Source: REBR01 sp033721915 (lineage in GTDB: Bacteria; Pseudomonadota; Gammaproteobacteria; Pseudomonadales; Oleiphilaceae). From it: a stretch of DNA of 23,415 nucleotides. Both the position numbers and the translations under genes were made by a program. The stretch lies in contig JAWWAC010000045.1 of assembly GCA_033721915.1 (NCBI GenBank), positions 1 through 23,415 of the forward strand, read 5' to 3'. Below, one piece after another: positions 1 to 7,813 of this stretch. Below the pieces are notes generated by a model. The model saw only the letters and a program-made list of their open reading frames with translations. It did not search any database and was not told where the DNA came from. The first letter of the stretch is position 1, and each line of letters starts with the position of its first letter.

Positions 1-299
1 GGCTGCGCAAGATCATCATGGTGGACTGCAGCCACGCCAACTCCAACAAGGACCCGGCCATGCAGCCTCTGGTGATGCAGGATGTCACCCACCAGATCCT
101 GGAGGGCAACCAGTCCATCGTCGGCCTGATGGTGGAAAGCCACATCAACTGGGGCAATCAGAAGATCGGACGCAAGGAGGACATGAAGTACGGTGTCTCC
201 ATTACCGATGCCTGCATCGACTGGGAAACCACCGAAAAGGCCGTGCACGAGATGCGCGACAAGCTCAAGGATGTGATCGGCCAGCGCAAGCGCGGCTGA
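1..299 (+). CDS. 3-deoxy-7-phosphoheptulonate (DAHP) synthase, C-terminal part only
   Basis: This is the last ~98 residues of a class I (AroF/G/H type) DAHP synthase, cut by the window edge. The enzyme condenses phosphoenolpyruvate with erythrose-4-phosphate, the first step of the shikimate pathway. The reading frame is open from base 3 to a TGA at 297-299. Recognisable family blocks are DCSHANSNKD, carrying the metal-binding His, GLMVESHINWGNQ, and MKYGVSITDACIDWE, carrying the metal-binding Asp near the C-terminus. Which feedback type it is (Phe-, Tyr- or Trp-sensitive) cannot be told, because the regulatory N-terminus is outside the window, so no symbol is given. It is the only plus-strand gene and converges on cysG across a 130-bp gap. 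Confidence 0.93.
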   Translation, partial: LRKIIMVDCSHANSNKDPAMQPLVMQDVTHQILEGNQSIVGLMVESHINWGNQKIGRKEDMKYGVSITDACIDWETTEKAVHEMRDKLKDVIGQRKRG

Positions 300-429
300 T
301 CCGGCCCCGGGGCGGCCCCTCCCCAGGGCTGCCCACTTCCACCTCTACCCCAATCTCCTCTTCAGCTCCCTGAACCGGACACTTCCCTACTGCGCTTTAC
401 TGCGCCTGCGGAACCGGTGGCGGCGGTGG

Positions 430-1800
430 TCAGATCCAGCTCAGGCGGTCGCGGAGCTGGACGACGTCGCCGACGATCACCAGTGTGGGGGGTGCCACAG
501 GGTTCCGGTTGACCTGGTCGACGATGCTCTCCAGTGTGCCGGTGACGGTGAGCTGTTCCGGTGTGGTGCCCTTGGAGACCAGTGCCACGGGCATATCCGG
601 GCGCATGCCGTGGGCCATGAGTTCACGGCTGATAATGGGCAGTCCCACCAGGCCCATGTAGAACACCAGTGTCTGCCCTTCGTCGATCAGCTCGTGCCAG
701 GGCAGATTGGCGGTGTTGTCCTGCAGATGGCCGGTGACAAAGCGCACCGACTGGGCATAGCGGCGGTGGGTCAGTGGTATGCCCGCATAGGCGGCACAGC
801 CCGAGGCGGCCGTGATGCCGGGCACCACCTGGAAGCCCACGCCGTTCTCCGCCAGTGTCTCGATCTCCTCGCCACCACGGCCGAAGATAAAGGGGTCGCC
901 CCCCTTCAGTCGCACCACCGTCTTGCCGGCTTTGGCGTAATCCACCAGCATCTGGTTGATCCGGTCCTGTGGCACGCTGTGGTTGGAGCGGGCCTTGCCC
1001 ACATGGATGCACTCCGCATCGGCCCGCACCCGATTGAGAATGGGCTCCGAGACCAGACGGTCGTACAGCACGATATCCGCCTGCCCCAGCAGCCGCAGTG
1101 CCTTGACCGTCAGAAGATCCGGATCACCGGGGCCGGCCCCCACCAGGAATACCTGCCCCTGTGGGGAATGGACGGCGCTTTCCTCAAGGACTTCTTCCAG
1201 ATCCCGGGCAATGCGTTCTTCACCGTCCAGTGAGGCCCTGTGAACGGACTGGCCTTCCAGAAGCCGGTACCAGAAACTGCGACGCTGGTGGGGCGTTGGA
1301 AGGCGCTTCTCGATCTGCTCACGGCGTTTCTGGGTAAGGCTGAGTACCGCCCCCAACCCGTCCGGCAACACCTGCTCAAGACGCTGTCGCAGCCAGCGGG
1401 CCACCGTGGGTGCCAGACCCTGTGTGTCCACGGCAATGCGCAGCGGGCCACGCTCCACCAGTGACGGGAAATGCACCGTGGAGGCCTCCGGCTCACCGGC
1501 CATCCAGAAGGCCAGCCCCTGATCGCGACACCAGCTCAGCCAGCGGGCTTTTTCCTCCCCGTCTTCCGTGTCCACCAGAACCAGCTGAAATGCCCCTTCA
1601 CCGGGCCAGTCACTCTGCACGGTGACACCGGGTCGGCCCAGCCAGGCCGGTGGCAGTGACTGCCACCAGAACAGGCAGGCACCGGCCCGGTAGAGCCGCT
1701 CGGCCTTGCCTCCCAGGCGGCTTGAGGCGCCGACACAGAGCACATTCCAGTGGCCGACACGGAAGCTCAGTGGCAAACGGTCAGAGTGGGGGTCTGTCAT
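430..1800 (-). CDS. cysG: Siroheme synthase-type uroporphyrinogen-III methyltransferase with an eroded N-terminal domain
   Basis: The 456-residue protein has the CysG layout and length. It has an N-terminal precorrin-2 dehydrogenase/ferrochelatase-like domain (about 1-150), a dimerisation segment (about 150-210), and a C-terminal SAM-dependent uroporphyrinogen-III methyltransferase (about 215-456). The methyltransferase half is intact: VGAGPGD (220-226), LYDRLVS, VRLKGGDPFIFGRGGEE, VPGITAASG and VFYMGL are all present. The N-terminal half is degenerate. The NAD-binding GGGxVAxRK signature reads GASSRLGGK (24-32). The position of the S. enterica catalytic Asp104 appears to be Glu103, and the conserved SSGG reads DTQG. 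Precorrin-2 synthesis is well supported, but dehydrogenation and iron insertion are doubtful. The ATG lies 3 bp after the serS stop, so it is probably the last gene of the ftsK operon. Confidence 0.9.
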   Translation of the reverse strand: MTDPHSDRLPLSFRVGHWNVLCVGASSRLGGKAERLYRAGACLFWWQSLPPAWLGRPGVTVQSDWPGEGAFQLVLVDTEDGEEKARWLSWCRDQGLAFWMAGEPEASTVHFPSLVERGPLRIAVDTQGLAPTVARWLRQRLEQVLPDGLGAVLSLTQKRREQIEKRLPTPHQRRSFWYRLLEGQSVHRASLDGEERIARDLEEVLEESAVHSPQGQVFLVGAGPGDPDLLTVKALRLLGQADIVLYDRLVSEPILNRVRADAECIHVGKARSNHSVPQDRINQMLVDYAKAGKTVVRLKGGDPFIFGRGGEEIETLAENGVGFQVVPGITAASGCAAYAGIPLTHRRYAQSVRFVTGHLQDNTANLPWHELIDEGQTLVFYMGLVGLPIISRELMAHGMRPDMPVALVSKGTTPEQLTVTGTLESIVDQVNRNPVAPPTLVIVGDVVQLRDRLSWI

Positions 1801-1803
1801 GGT

Positions 1804-3087
1804 TTACCCGTTGGCCCGGATATGGGTCTGTCCGCCCATGTACGGCTGCAGCACTTCCGGTATACGCACGGAGCCGTCTTCCTGCTGGTAGTTCTCCAGC
1901 ACCGCCACCAGTGTGCGCCCCACCGCCAGTCCGGAACCGTTGAGTGTGTGCACCAGCTCGTTCTTGCCGGTCTCCGGGTTCTTCCAGCGGGCCATGAGGC
2001 GACGGGCCTGGAAGTCACGGGTGTTGCTGCAGGAGGAGATCTCACGGTAACAGCCCTGTGCCGGCAGCCAGACCTCCAGGTCGTAGGTGAAGGCGGCGGC
2101 AAATCCGATATCGCCGCCGCACAGGGCCACCTTGCGGTAAGGCAGCTCCAGACGCTGCAGTATGCTCTCGGCATGGCCGGTGAGTGCCTCCAGTGCGGCG
2201 GCGGAATCCGCCGGACGCACCACGTGCACCAGCTCCACCTTCTCGAACTGGTGCTGGCGGATCATGCCACGGGTGTCACGCCCGGCGGAGCCCGCCTCGC
2301 TGCGGAAACAGGGGGTGTGGCAGACCATCTTCAGTGGCAGCTGGTCATCGCTGAGAATGGTGTCGCGCACCATGTTGGTGGCGGGCACCTCGGCGGTGGG
2401 GATCAGGTACAGGTCCCGGTCGCCGTCGATGCGGAACAGGTCTTCCTCGAACTTGGGCAGCTGGCCGGTGCCGAAGAGGCTGTCGCTGTTGACCATGAAG
2501 GGCAGCGCCGTCTCCAGGTAGCCGTGCTCGCCGGTGTGCACCTCCAGCATGAACTGGGTCAGTGCCCGGTGCAGCCGCGCCACCGGGCCCTGCATCACGG
2601 CAAAACGGGCACGGGCCAGCACGGCGGCTTTTTCAAAGTCCAGACCCAGCAGGCCCTCACCCACTGCCACATGGTCTTTCGGGGTAAAGGAAAACTCGGG
2701 AATCTCGCCCCAGCGCATCACCTCCCGGTTCTCGCTTTCGTCCTCCCCTTCAGGCACTTCGTCGTCCGGGATATTGGGCAGACCCGCCAGAAACTCGTTC
2801 AGCTCCTGCTGCAGCCCCTTCAGAGCCTCCTCGGCATCCGCTTTCTGCTGCTTGAGGGATTCCACCTCGTCCAGAAGCGGCTGAATGGGTTCCCCCGCCT
2901 GTTTGGCCTTGCCGATGCTTTTGGAGCGCTTGTTCTGCTCGCTCTGCAGTTGTTCCGATCGGGTCTGCAGGGTTTTGCGCTGCTCTTCCAGGCGGCGCAC
3001 CAGGGCGATATCCAGATCGAAATGGCGCTTGGCCAGTTTCTCGGCAACAAGCTCGGGCTCTGAGCGAACCAGTTTGGGGTCTAACAT
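1804..3087 (-). CDS. serS: Seryl-tRNA synthetase
   Basis: This cytoplasmic class II aminoacyl-tRNA synthetase charges tRNA-Ser and also selenocysteine tRNA where present. At 427 residues it matches the usual length of about 430. The N-terminus (MLDPKLVRSEPELV) is followed by a long charged coiled-coil arm at about residues 27-100 that holds the long variable arm of tRNA-Ser. The catalytic core shows the TAEVPATN substrate loop, motif 2 (CFRSEAGSAGRDTRGMIRQH), the EISSCSNTRDFQARR block, and motif 3 (NGSGLAVGRTLVAVLENYQ). The ATG at 3087 has an AGGA ribosome-binding site. The gene lies 23 bp after rarA and 3 bp before cysG, so the three are probably co-transcribed. No unusual residues were seen. 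Confidence 0.97.
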   Translation of the reverse strand: MLDPKLVRSEPELVAEKLAKRHFDLDIALVRRLEEQRKTLQTRSEQLQSEQNKRSKSIGKAKQAGEPIQPLLDEVESLKQQKADAEEALKGLQQELNEFLAGLPNIPDDEVPEGEDESENREVMRWGEIPEFSFTPKDHVAVGEGLLGLDFEKAAVLARARFAVMQGPVARLHRALTQFMLEVHTGEHGYLETALPFMVNSDSLFGTGQLPKFEEDLFRIDGDRDLYLIPTAEVPATNMVRDTILSDDQLPLKMVCHTPCFRSEAGSAGRDTRGMIRQHQFEKVELVHVVRPADSAAALEALTGHAESILQRLELPYRKVALCGGDIGFAAAFTYDLEVWLPAQGCYREISSCSNTRDFQARRLMARWKNPETGKNELVHTLNGSGLAVGRTLVAVLENYQQEDGSVRIPEVLQPYMGGQTHIRANG

Positions 3088-3110
3088 GCCAGTTCCTGCG
3101 GTTGATTGGG

Positions 3111-4487
3111 TTAGGTGTTGTCGTTGTAGCGCTGTTGTGGGCTTTCCCGGTTGCGCCGGTCCAGGTATGCCCGCTTCTCCGCCAGTCGGGCCTCCAGCCC
3201 CCTGGGCACCGGCTGGTACCAGCGGGTGCCATGCAGTGACTCGGGCAGATAGGCCTCACCGGCGGCAAAGGCTTCCGGCTCATCGTGGGCATAGCGGTAT
3301 TCCTCGCCATGGCCCATTTCCTTGAGCAGGCTGGTGGGGGCGTTGCGCAGATGCACCGGTACCGCCTCGTCCGCGCCATTGCGGATATCACTCATGCACT
3401 GGTTGAAGGCCTGGTACACGGCGTTGCTCTTGGGAGCCAGTGCCAGGTAGGTCACCACCTGGGCCAGTGCCAGCTCCCCTTCCGGGCTGCCAAGGCGCTC
3501 CTGTACATCCCAGCCGTTCATGGCCAGTGCCAGTGCCCTGGGGTCGGCGTTGCCGATGTCCTCGCTGGCGATGCGCACCAGCCGCCGTGCCACATAGACC
3601 GGGTCACAGCCGCCGTCCAGCATGCGGCACATCCAGTACAGGGAAGCGTCCGGGTCGGAGCCCCGCACCGACTTGTGCAGTGCTGAGATCTGGTCGTAGA
3701 AGACATCACCGCCCTTGTCGAAGCGCCGCAGCGAGCTTTGCAGCACCTGGCGCAGTGTCTCGTCGGTGATGCGCGGCAGTGCCTCGTTGCCCTGCCCCTG
3801 GGGGTCTTCTTCCTGATCCGGCTCTGCCAGATCCGCCGCCACTTCCAGTATGTTCAGTGCCCGACGGGCATCCCCGTCGGCGGCCCTGGCGATGGTCTCC
3901 AGCTGTGGCTTCGCCACCAGTATCTCGCCGTTGAGGCCACGGGGGTCTTTCAGGGCCCGCTCCAGAAGGGCCATGATATCCTCTTCCAAGAGATTTTTCA
4001 GGACATAGACACGGGTCCTGGAAAGCAGTGCGCTGTTCAGCTCAAAGGAGGGGTTCTCGGTGGTGGCCCCCACAAAGAGTATGGTGCCCTCCTCGATATG
4101 GGGCAGGAAGGCGTCCTGCTGGGACTTGTTGAACCGGTGCACCTCGTCCACGAACAGCAGCGTGTCCTGTCCCTGGTAGTCACGGCGGTCCTTGGCGGCC
4201 TGTACCGCGGCGCGGATGTCCTTGACGCCGCTGAGCACCGCCGAGAGGGTCTCGAAGTGGATGGAGGCGGTCTCCGCCAGCAGCCGGGCGAAGGTGGTCT
4301 TGCCCACCCCCGGCGGCCCCCACAGGATCATGGAATGCAGCTGGCCCTGGCTGACGGCACGCTCAAGGGGGCGGCCCGGCGCCACCAGGTGGGGCTGACC
4401 CACGTAGTCGGCCAGTGACACAGGGCGCATCCTTGCCGCCAGTGGCTTGTGGGCCTGTGGCACCCGGTCGAAGAGCCCTTCCTGCAT
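3111..4487 (-). CDS. rarA: Replication-associated recombination protein A (RarA/MgsA AAA+ ATPase)
   Basis: This 458-residue AAA+ ATPase of the clamp-loader group is related to eukaryotic WRNIP1 and Mgs1 and acts at stalled replication forks. E. coli RarA has 447 residues. The sequence shows the N-terminal PLAARMRPVSLADYVGQ block, Walker A GPPGVGKTT (57-65), Walker B LLFVDEVHRFNK (about 110-121), sensor 1 ATTENPSFELN, and an LLSRTRV segment with the likely arginine finger. A DGDARRALN sensor-2 region and the helical tetramerisation domain follow. The ATG shares one base with the lolA stop (TGATG), which indicates translational coupling. The lolA-rarA-serS order matches many gammaproteobacteria from memory. 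Confidence 0.96.
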   Translation of the reverse strand: MQEGLFDRVPQAHKPLAARMRPVSLADYVGQPHLVAPGRPLERAVSQGQLHSMILWGPPGVGKTTFARLLAETASIHFETLSAVLSGVKDIRAAVQAAKDRRDYQGQDTLLFVDEVHRFNKSQQDAFLPHIEEGTILFVGATTENPSFELNSALLSRTRVYVLKNLLEEDIMALLERALKDPRGLNGEILVAKPQLETIARAADGDARRALNILEVAADLAEPDQEEDPQGQGNEALPRITDETLRQVLQSSLRRFDKGGDVFYDQISALHKSVRGSDPDASLYWMCRMLDGGCDPVYVARRLVRIASEDIGNADPRALALAMNGWDVQERLGSPEGELALAQVVTYLALAPKSNAVYQAFNQCMSDIRNGADEAVPVHLRNAPTSLLKEMGHGEEYRYAHDEPEAFAAGEAYLPESLHGTRWYQPVPRGLEARLAEKRAYLDRRNRESPQQRYNDNT

Positions 4488-5155
4488 CAGCGCCCCGCCT
4501 GACCCCGGATCACGTCCACGGAGTCATCCAGTTCCAGTGTGAAGACGTCGTCGTCAATGGACTCGTTCAGCACCACATCGTCGAACATCAGAACGCTGAG
4601 CTGCTCCATGGCGTCATACAGACGCATCTCATCCAGAACGCCGTCCTCGAACAGCAGTTTCAGCTCCAGAAACAGGGAATCGGGCTCTTTCGGCTCCAGG
4701 ATAAAGCGGTGGCGGCTGGAAGTGACTTCCTCATAACGGATGCTGAAGGATTCCGTCAGATCCCCCACTTCCCCGGAGAGCAGCAGCGCCGGAGTGGCGG
4801 AGAGTTTCTGGTCCATGGGGTAGACGGTGGCCTGCAGCAGGTCCGGATCGTAGACAATCACCTCCTCACTGTCGGAGACAATCACCTGCTCCAGTGGCGG
4901 TTCGCTGTGCCAGTAGAAGTAGCCGGGGCGGCGTGCCTTGAGCTCGCCACGGCTTTCCTGGACCCGATCGCCGGAGCCGTCGGCCAGGAACTGGGTAAAG
5001 CGGGCCTGGAAAGTGCTGTACCCGGACAGACGCTCTGAAAGCGCTTTGGCGGCGGCTTCACCGCCGGCCTTCTGGCCGCCGTCATGATCGGCGGACAGGG
5101 CCGTGGCCGGCACGGCCAGTGCCAGAATCAGTACTGCTTGCAGAAAATGTGGCAT
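4487..5155 (-). CDS. lolA: Outer-membrane lipoprotein carrier protein LolA
   Basis: LolA is the periplasmic chaperone that takes lipoproteins from LolCDE to LolB. The ATG at 5155 was chosen because it gives a clear signal peptide (MPHFLQAVLILALAVPATALS, cleavage near residue 21), lies 1 bp after the ftsK stop, and has a GAGGGA ribosome-binding site. The frame stays open upstream but would only add out-of-frame ftsK sequence. The 222-residue product has the family FQARFTQ segment, a YFYWHSEPPLEQ block and IVYDPDLLQATVYPMD. The C-terminus is unusual: the familiar proline/glycine-rich turn before VDVI reads LELDDSVDVIRG. Overall identity is firm because of the fold motifs, the length and the ftsK-lolA-rarA context. 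Confidence 0.95.
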   Translation of the reverse strand: MPHFLQAVLILALAVPATALSADHDGGQKAGGEAAAKALSERLSGYSTFQARFTQFLADGSGDRVQESRGELKARRPGYFYWHSEPPLEQVIVSDSEEVIVYDPDLLQATVYPMDQKLSATPALLLSGEVGDLTESFSIRYEEVTSSRHRFILEPKEPDSLFLELKLLFEDGVLDEMRLYDAMEQLSVLMFDDVVLNESIDDDVFTLELDDSVDVIRGQAGR

Positions 5156-5156
5156 A

Positions 5157-7679
5157 TCAATCCCTCGGTGGTGGTGGTGCCAGAACCTCGCGGGCCCCAT
5201 TGGTGCCGGCCGGGCTGACGATGCCGGCGGACTCCATGGCGTCCACCAGGTTGGCCGCCCGGTTATAACCGATCTTGAACTTGCGTTGTACTGACGAAAT
5301 GGACACACGGCGTGTCTCGGTCACAAAGGCCACCGCCTCATCGAACACCGAATCCTGCTCGCTGTCACCGTCGCCGCCCATGGCGGGCATGCCCGGGACG
5401 GCGTCGGAATCGCCACCGGAGAGCACCTCTTCCACGTACTCCGGCTCGCCACGGGCCTTCCAGGCCTCCACCACCCGGTGCACCTCGTCGTCGTCCACGA
5501 AGGCGCCGTGCACCCGCACCGGCATGCCGGAACCGGGTGGCAGGTAGAGCATGTCACCATGGCCCAGCAGCTGCTCAGCGCCACCCTGGTCCAGAATGGT
5601 GCGGGAGTCCACCTTGGAGGAGACCTGGAAGGACATGCGGGTGGGGATGTTGGCCTTGATCAGGCCGGTGATGACATCCACCGACGGGCGCTGTGTGGCC
5701 AGAATCAGGTGAATACCGGCGGCACGGGCCTTCTGGGCGATACGGGCAATCAGCTCCTCCACCTTCTTGCCCACGATCATCATCATGTCGGCGAATTCGT
5801 CCACGATTACCACGATGTAGGGCAACGGCTCCAGGAAGGGCCTGGCGTCCTCGCTGGGGTCGATGGCCTCCTCGGGCTTCCACAGGGGGTCGCGAATGGC
5901 CTCACCGGCGTCGATGGCCTCACGCAGCTTACGGTTGTAGCCGGCCAGGTTGCGCACTCCCAGTGCCGACATCAGTCGATAACGGCGCTCCATTTCCGCC
6001 ACACACCAGCGCAGTGCATTGGCCGCCTCCTTCATGTCCGTCACCACCGGTGACAGCAGATGGGGAATGCCCTCGTAAATGGACAGCTCCAGCATCTTCG
6101 GGTCGATCATGATCATGCGTACTTCTTCCGGTGTGGCCTTGAGCAGCATGGACAGGATCATGGCGTTCACCCCCACGGACTTGCCCGAGCCGGTGGTGCC
6201 GGCCACCAGCAGGTGGGGCATCTTGGCCAGGTTGGCCACCATGGGGTTGCCACCGATGTCGTTACCCAGTGCCAGTGTCAGCGCCGAGGCGGCATCGTCA
6301 TAGACACGGGATGAGAGTACCTCCGTAAGGCGCACGATCTCCCGCTCCTCATTGGGTATCTCGATGCCCACCACGGACTTGCCGGGGATCACCTCCACCA
6401 CACGCACGCTGATCACCGCCAGTGACCGGGCCAGGTCCTTGACCAGATTGGAAATGCGGCTGACCTTGACGCCGGCGGCGGGCTGGATCTCAAAGCGGGT
6501 GATCACCGGGCCCGGGTTCACCTCCACCACTTCCACACTGACACCGAAATCCGCCAGCTTTTCTTCCAGCAGACGTGACATGTGGGACAGGGCTTCGGCG
6601 GAGTAGCCCTTGTTCTTGTTGCGGGGGTCCGGCGGGTCCAGCAGCGTGATGGGCGGCAGCGGGCCGTCGTCGTCAAACAGCGAGGGCTGTTTGTCCTTGC
6701 CGGCGCGCTTGCTGGGGTCTTCCGGCTTGCGCTTGAAGGGGGAAATCCTGGGCGACTTGGCGCTCTTCTGGCCGCTGTCTTGCGCCACAGTGGCGGAGGA
6801 ATCCCCCTTTGCCGGCTCCGCCCGCCTGGCCACGGGCAGTGCCGCCAGCGCCTTGCCGGGCTCTTTCAGGTCCGGTTCCACACGCTCTCTGGGGCCCTGG
6901 CCGCCACGGCCCCGGAAAGGCACCAGGCGGTGCCACCAGCGCTGGCGCGGCTCCGCCACACGGTCCCGGATCACCGGCGGCTCCGGGGTCTGTGGCGCGG
7001 ATCCGGACGGGGACGCGGTTTTGCCGGAACCGGTGGTTTTTGCACGGGGGCGCAACAGCGCCGCCACACGGCTGAGAAGGGCCAGTGACAGGGCCCCCAC
7101 CGTGTCCATCAGCCTGATCCAGGAGAGACCGCTGAACAGCGTCATGGCAAACAGGAAGATGGCCACCAGCACCAGCGTGGTGGCCGGCAGGTTGAGCACC
7201 GCCACCATGGCCGCGGACACCTCACGGCCCACCACGCCACCGGCATCCGCATCCAGCCCGAAGAGGGAGTACAGGGCCATGAGGCTGGTACCGGAGAGAA
7301 TCACCAGTGCAAAGCCACCGGTGCGCAGCATGAACAGGGGGCCGTGGAACTCCAGGCTGTCGTCCCTAAGGCGGAAAATCATGATGGCGTACCAGGCCAG
7401 CAGCACCGGGAAGAGATAGGACATCTGGCCAAAGAAATTGAACAGCAGGCTGGCGATCCAGGCGCCACTGCGACCGGCGTAATTGCTGGCCTCGGTACTG
7501 TGGCCGATACTGGCCCAGCCCGGATCGGCCGGGTTGTAGGAGACCAGCGCCATCAGCAGGTACAGGCTCAGTGCAACCAGCCCGATCAGAGTGCCTTCAC
7601 GGGCCCCCTGTGAAAGCATGCGCTGGAAGCGACGCTGCTTCTCCGCCGGTGCTGTGGTGGTGGCTTTTGACTTGCTCAT
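5157..7679 (-). CDS. ftsK: DNA translocase FtsK
   Basis: FtsK is a septal DNA pump that clears chromosome termini during division and activates XerCD recombination at dif. The ATG at 7679 (MSKSKATTT) is preferred over a TTG 39 bp upstream because it has an AGCAGGA-like site and a normal N-terminus. The product is 840 residues, typical for Pseudomonas-like FtsK and much shorter than the 1329 of E. coli, which has a longer linker. Four membrane segments lie in the first ~220 residues. A Pro/Gly/Lys-rich linker follows to about 345. The motor has Walker A GTTGSGKS (about 490-500) and Walker B IVVIVDEFADMMM (about 620-630). A C-terminal winged-helix gamma domain (about 770-840, SVQRKFKIGYNRAANLVD) reads polar KOPS-like sequences. 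It starts the ftsK-lolA-rarA-serS-cysG series. Confidence 0.97.
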   Translation of the reverse strand: MSKSKATTTAPAEKQRRFQRMLSQGAREGTLIGLVALSLYLLMALVSYNPADPGWASIGHSTEASNYAGRSGAWIASLLFNFFGQMSYLFPVLLAWYAIMIFRLRDDSLEFHGPLFMLRTGGFALVILSGTSLMALYSLFGLDADAGGVVGREVSAAMVAVLNLPATTLVLVAIFLFAMTLFSGLSWIRLMDTVGALSLALLSRVAALLRPRAKTTGSGKTASPSGSAPQTPEPPVIRDRVAEPRQRWWHRLVPFRGRGGQGPRERVEPDLKEPGKALAALPVARRAEPAKGDSSATVAQDSGQKSAKSPRISPFKRKPEDPSKRAGKDKQPSLFDDDGPLPPITLLDPPDPRNKNKGYSAEALSHMSRLLEEKLADFGVSVEVVEVNPGPVITRFEIQPAAGVKVSRISNLVKDLARSLAVISVRVVEVIPGKSVVGIEIPNEEREIVRLTEVLSSRVYDDAASALTLALGNDIGGNPMVANLAKMPHLLVAGTTGSGKSVGVNAMILSMLLKATPEEVRMIMIDPKMLELSIYEGIPHLLSPVVTDMKEAANALRWCVAEMERRYRLMSALGVRNLAGYNRKLREAIDAGEAIRDPLWKPEEAIDPSEDARPFLEPLPYIVVIVDEFADMMMIVGKKVEELIARIAQKARAAGIHLILATQRPSVDVITGLIKANIPTRMSFQVSSKVDSRTILDQGGAEQLLGHGDMLYLPPGSGMPVRVHGAFVDDDEVHRVVEAWKARGEPEYVEEVLSGGDSDAVPGMPAMGGDGDSEQDSVFDEAVAFVTETRRVSISSVQRKFKIGYNRAANLVDAMESAGIVSPAGTNGAREVLAPPPPRD

Positions 7680-7742
7680 GGCATCCTGCTGCTGCTCGGG
7701 GGGAACCCCGAATGACAATTGACTTCAAGTAAAGCATCCAGA

Positions 7743-7760
7743 GTACTGAAATTCCAGTAC
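7743..7760. promoter_or_regulatory. Near-perfect palindrome upstream of ftsK (possible operator)
   Basis: The 134-bp gap between metZ and ftsK contains GTACTGAAATTCCAGTAC, with perfect 6-bp arms (GTACTG/CAGTAC) around a 6-bp centre. It ends about 64 bp before the ftsK ATG, a suitable place for a regulator or promoter element. The surrounding DNA is AT-richer than the genes, and a second small palindrome, ACTTCAAGT, lies at 7722-7730. It resembles a LexA box in having CTG...CAG, but the spacing is 6 bp rather than the 10 bp of the gammaproteobacterial LexA site. No regulator is assigned, and no clear -35/-10 pair was found. Confidence 0.3.
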
Positions 7761-7813
7761 AATGGCGATGTTTTACCCAGGTGCACCCCACCCCGGACGC
7801 CGACGGGACCCCT

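Noticed and set aside
317..324. KOPS-like octamer (GGGGAGGG on the minus strand) in the convergent gap
   Set aside because: A single match to GGGNAGGG in GC-rich DNA is expected by chance; orientation bias can only be judged genome-wide.
300..429. Possible bidirectional terminator between the DAHP synthase gene and cysG
   Set aside because: There are GC-rich palindromic bits such as GCCCCGGGGC and a repeated ACTGCGC, but no stem followed by a T-run on either strand.
1750..3063. Long plus-strand open frame (437 codons) opposite serS
   Set aside because: It is the antisense shadow of serS, which has complete family motifs. Such frames are common in GC-rich DNA, and the translation is His/Gln/Leu-rich with no recognisable domain.
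5156..5308. Upstream extension of lolA (51 more codons)
   Set aside because: The extension overlaps ftsK, lacks a ribosome-binding site and would bury the signal peptide. The ATG at 5155 fits spacing and family length.
7743..7760. LexA (SOS) box
   Set aside because: The CTG...CAG spacing is 6 bp instead of 10 bp, so a standard gammaproteobacterial LexA site cannot be claimed. It is kept only as an unassigned palindrome.
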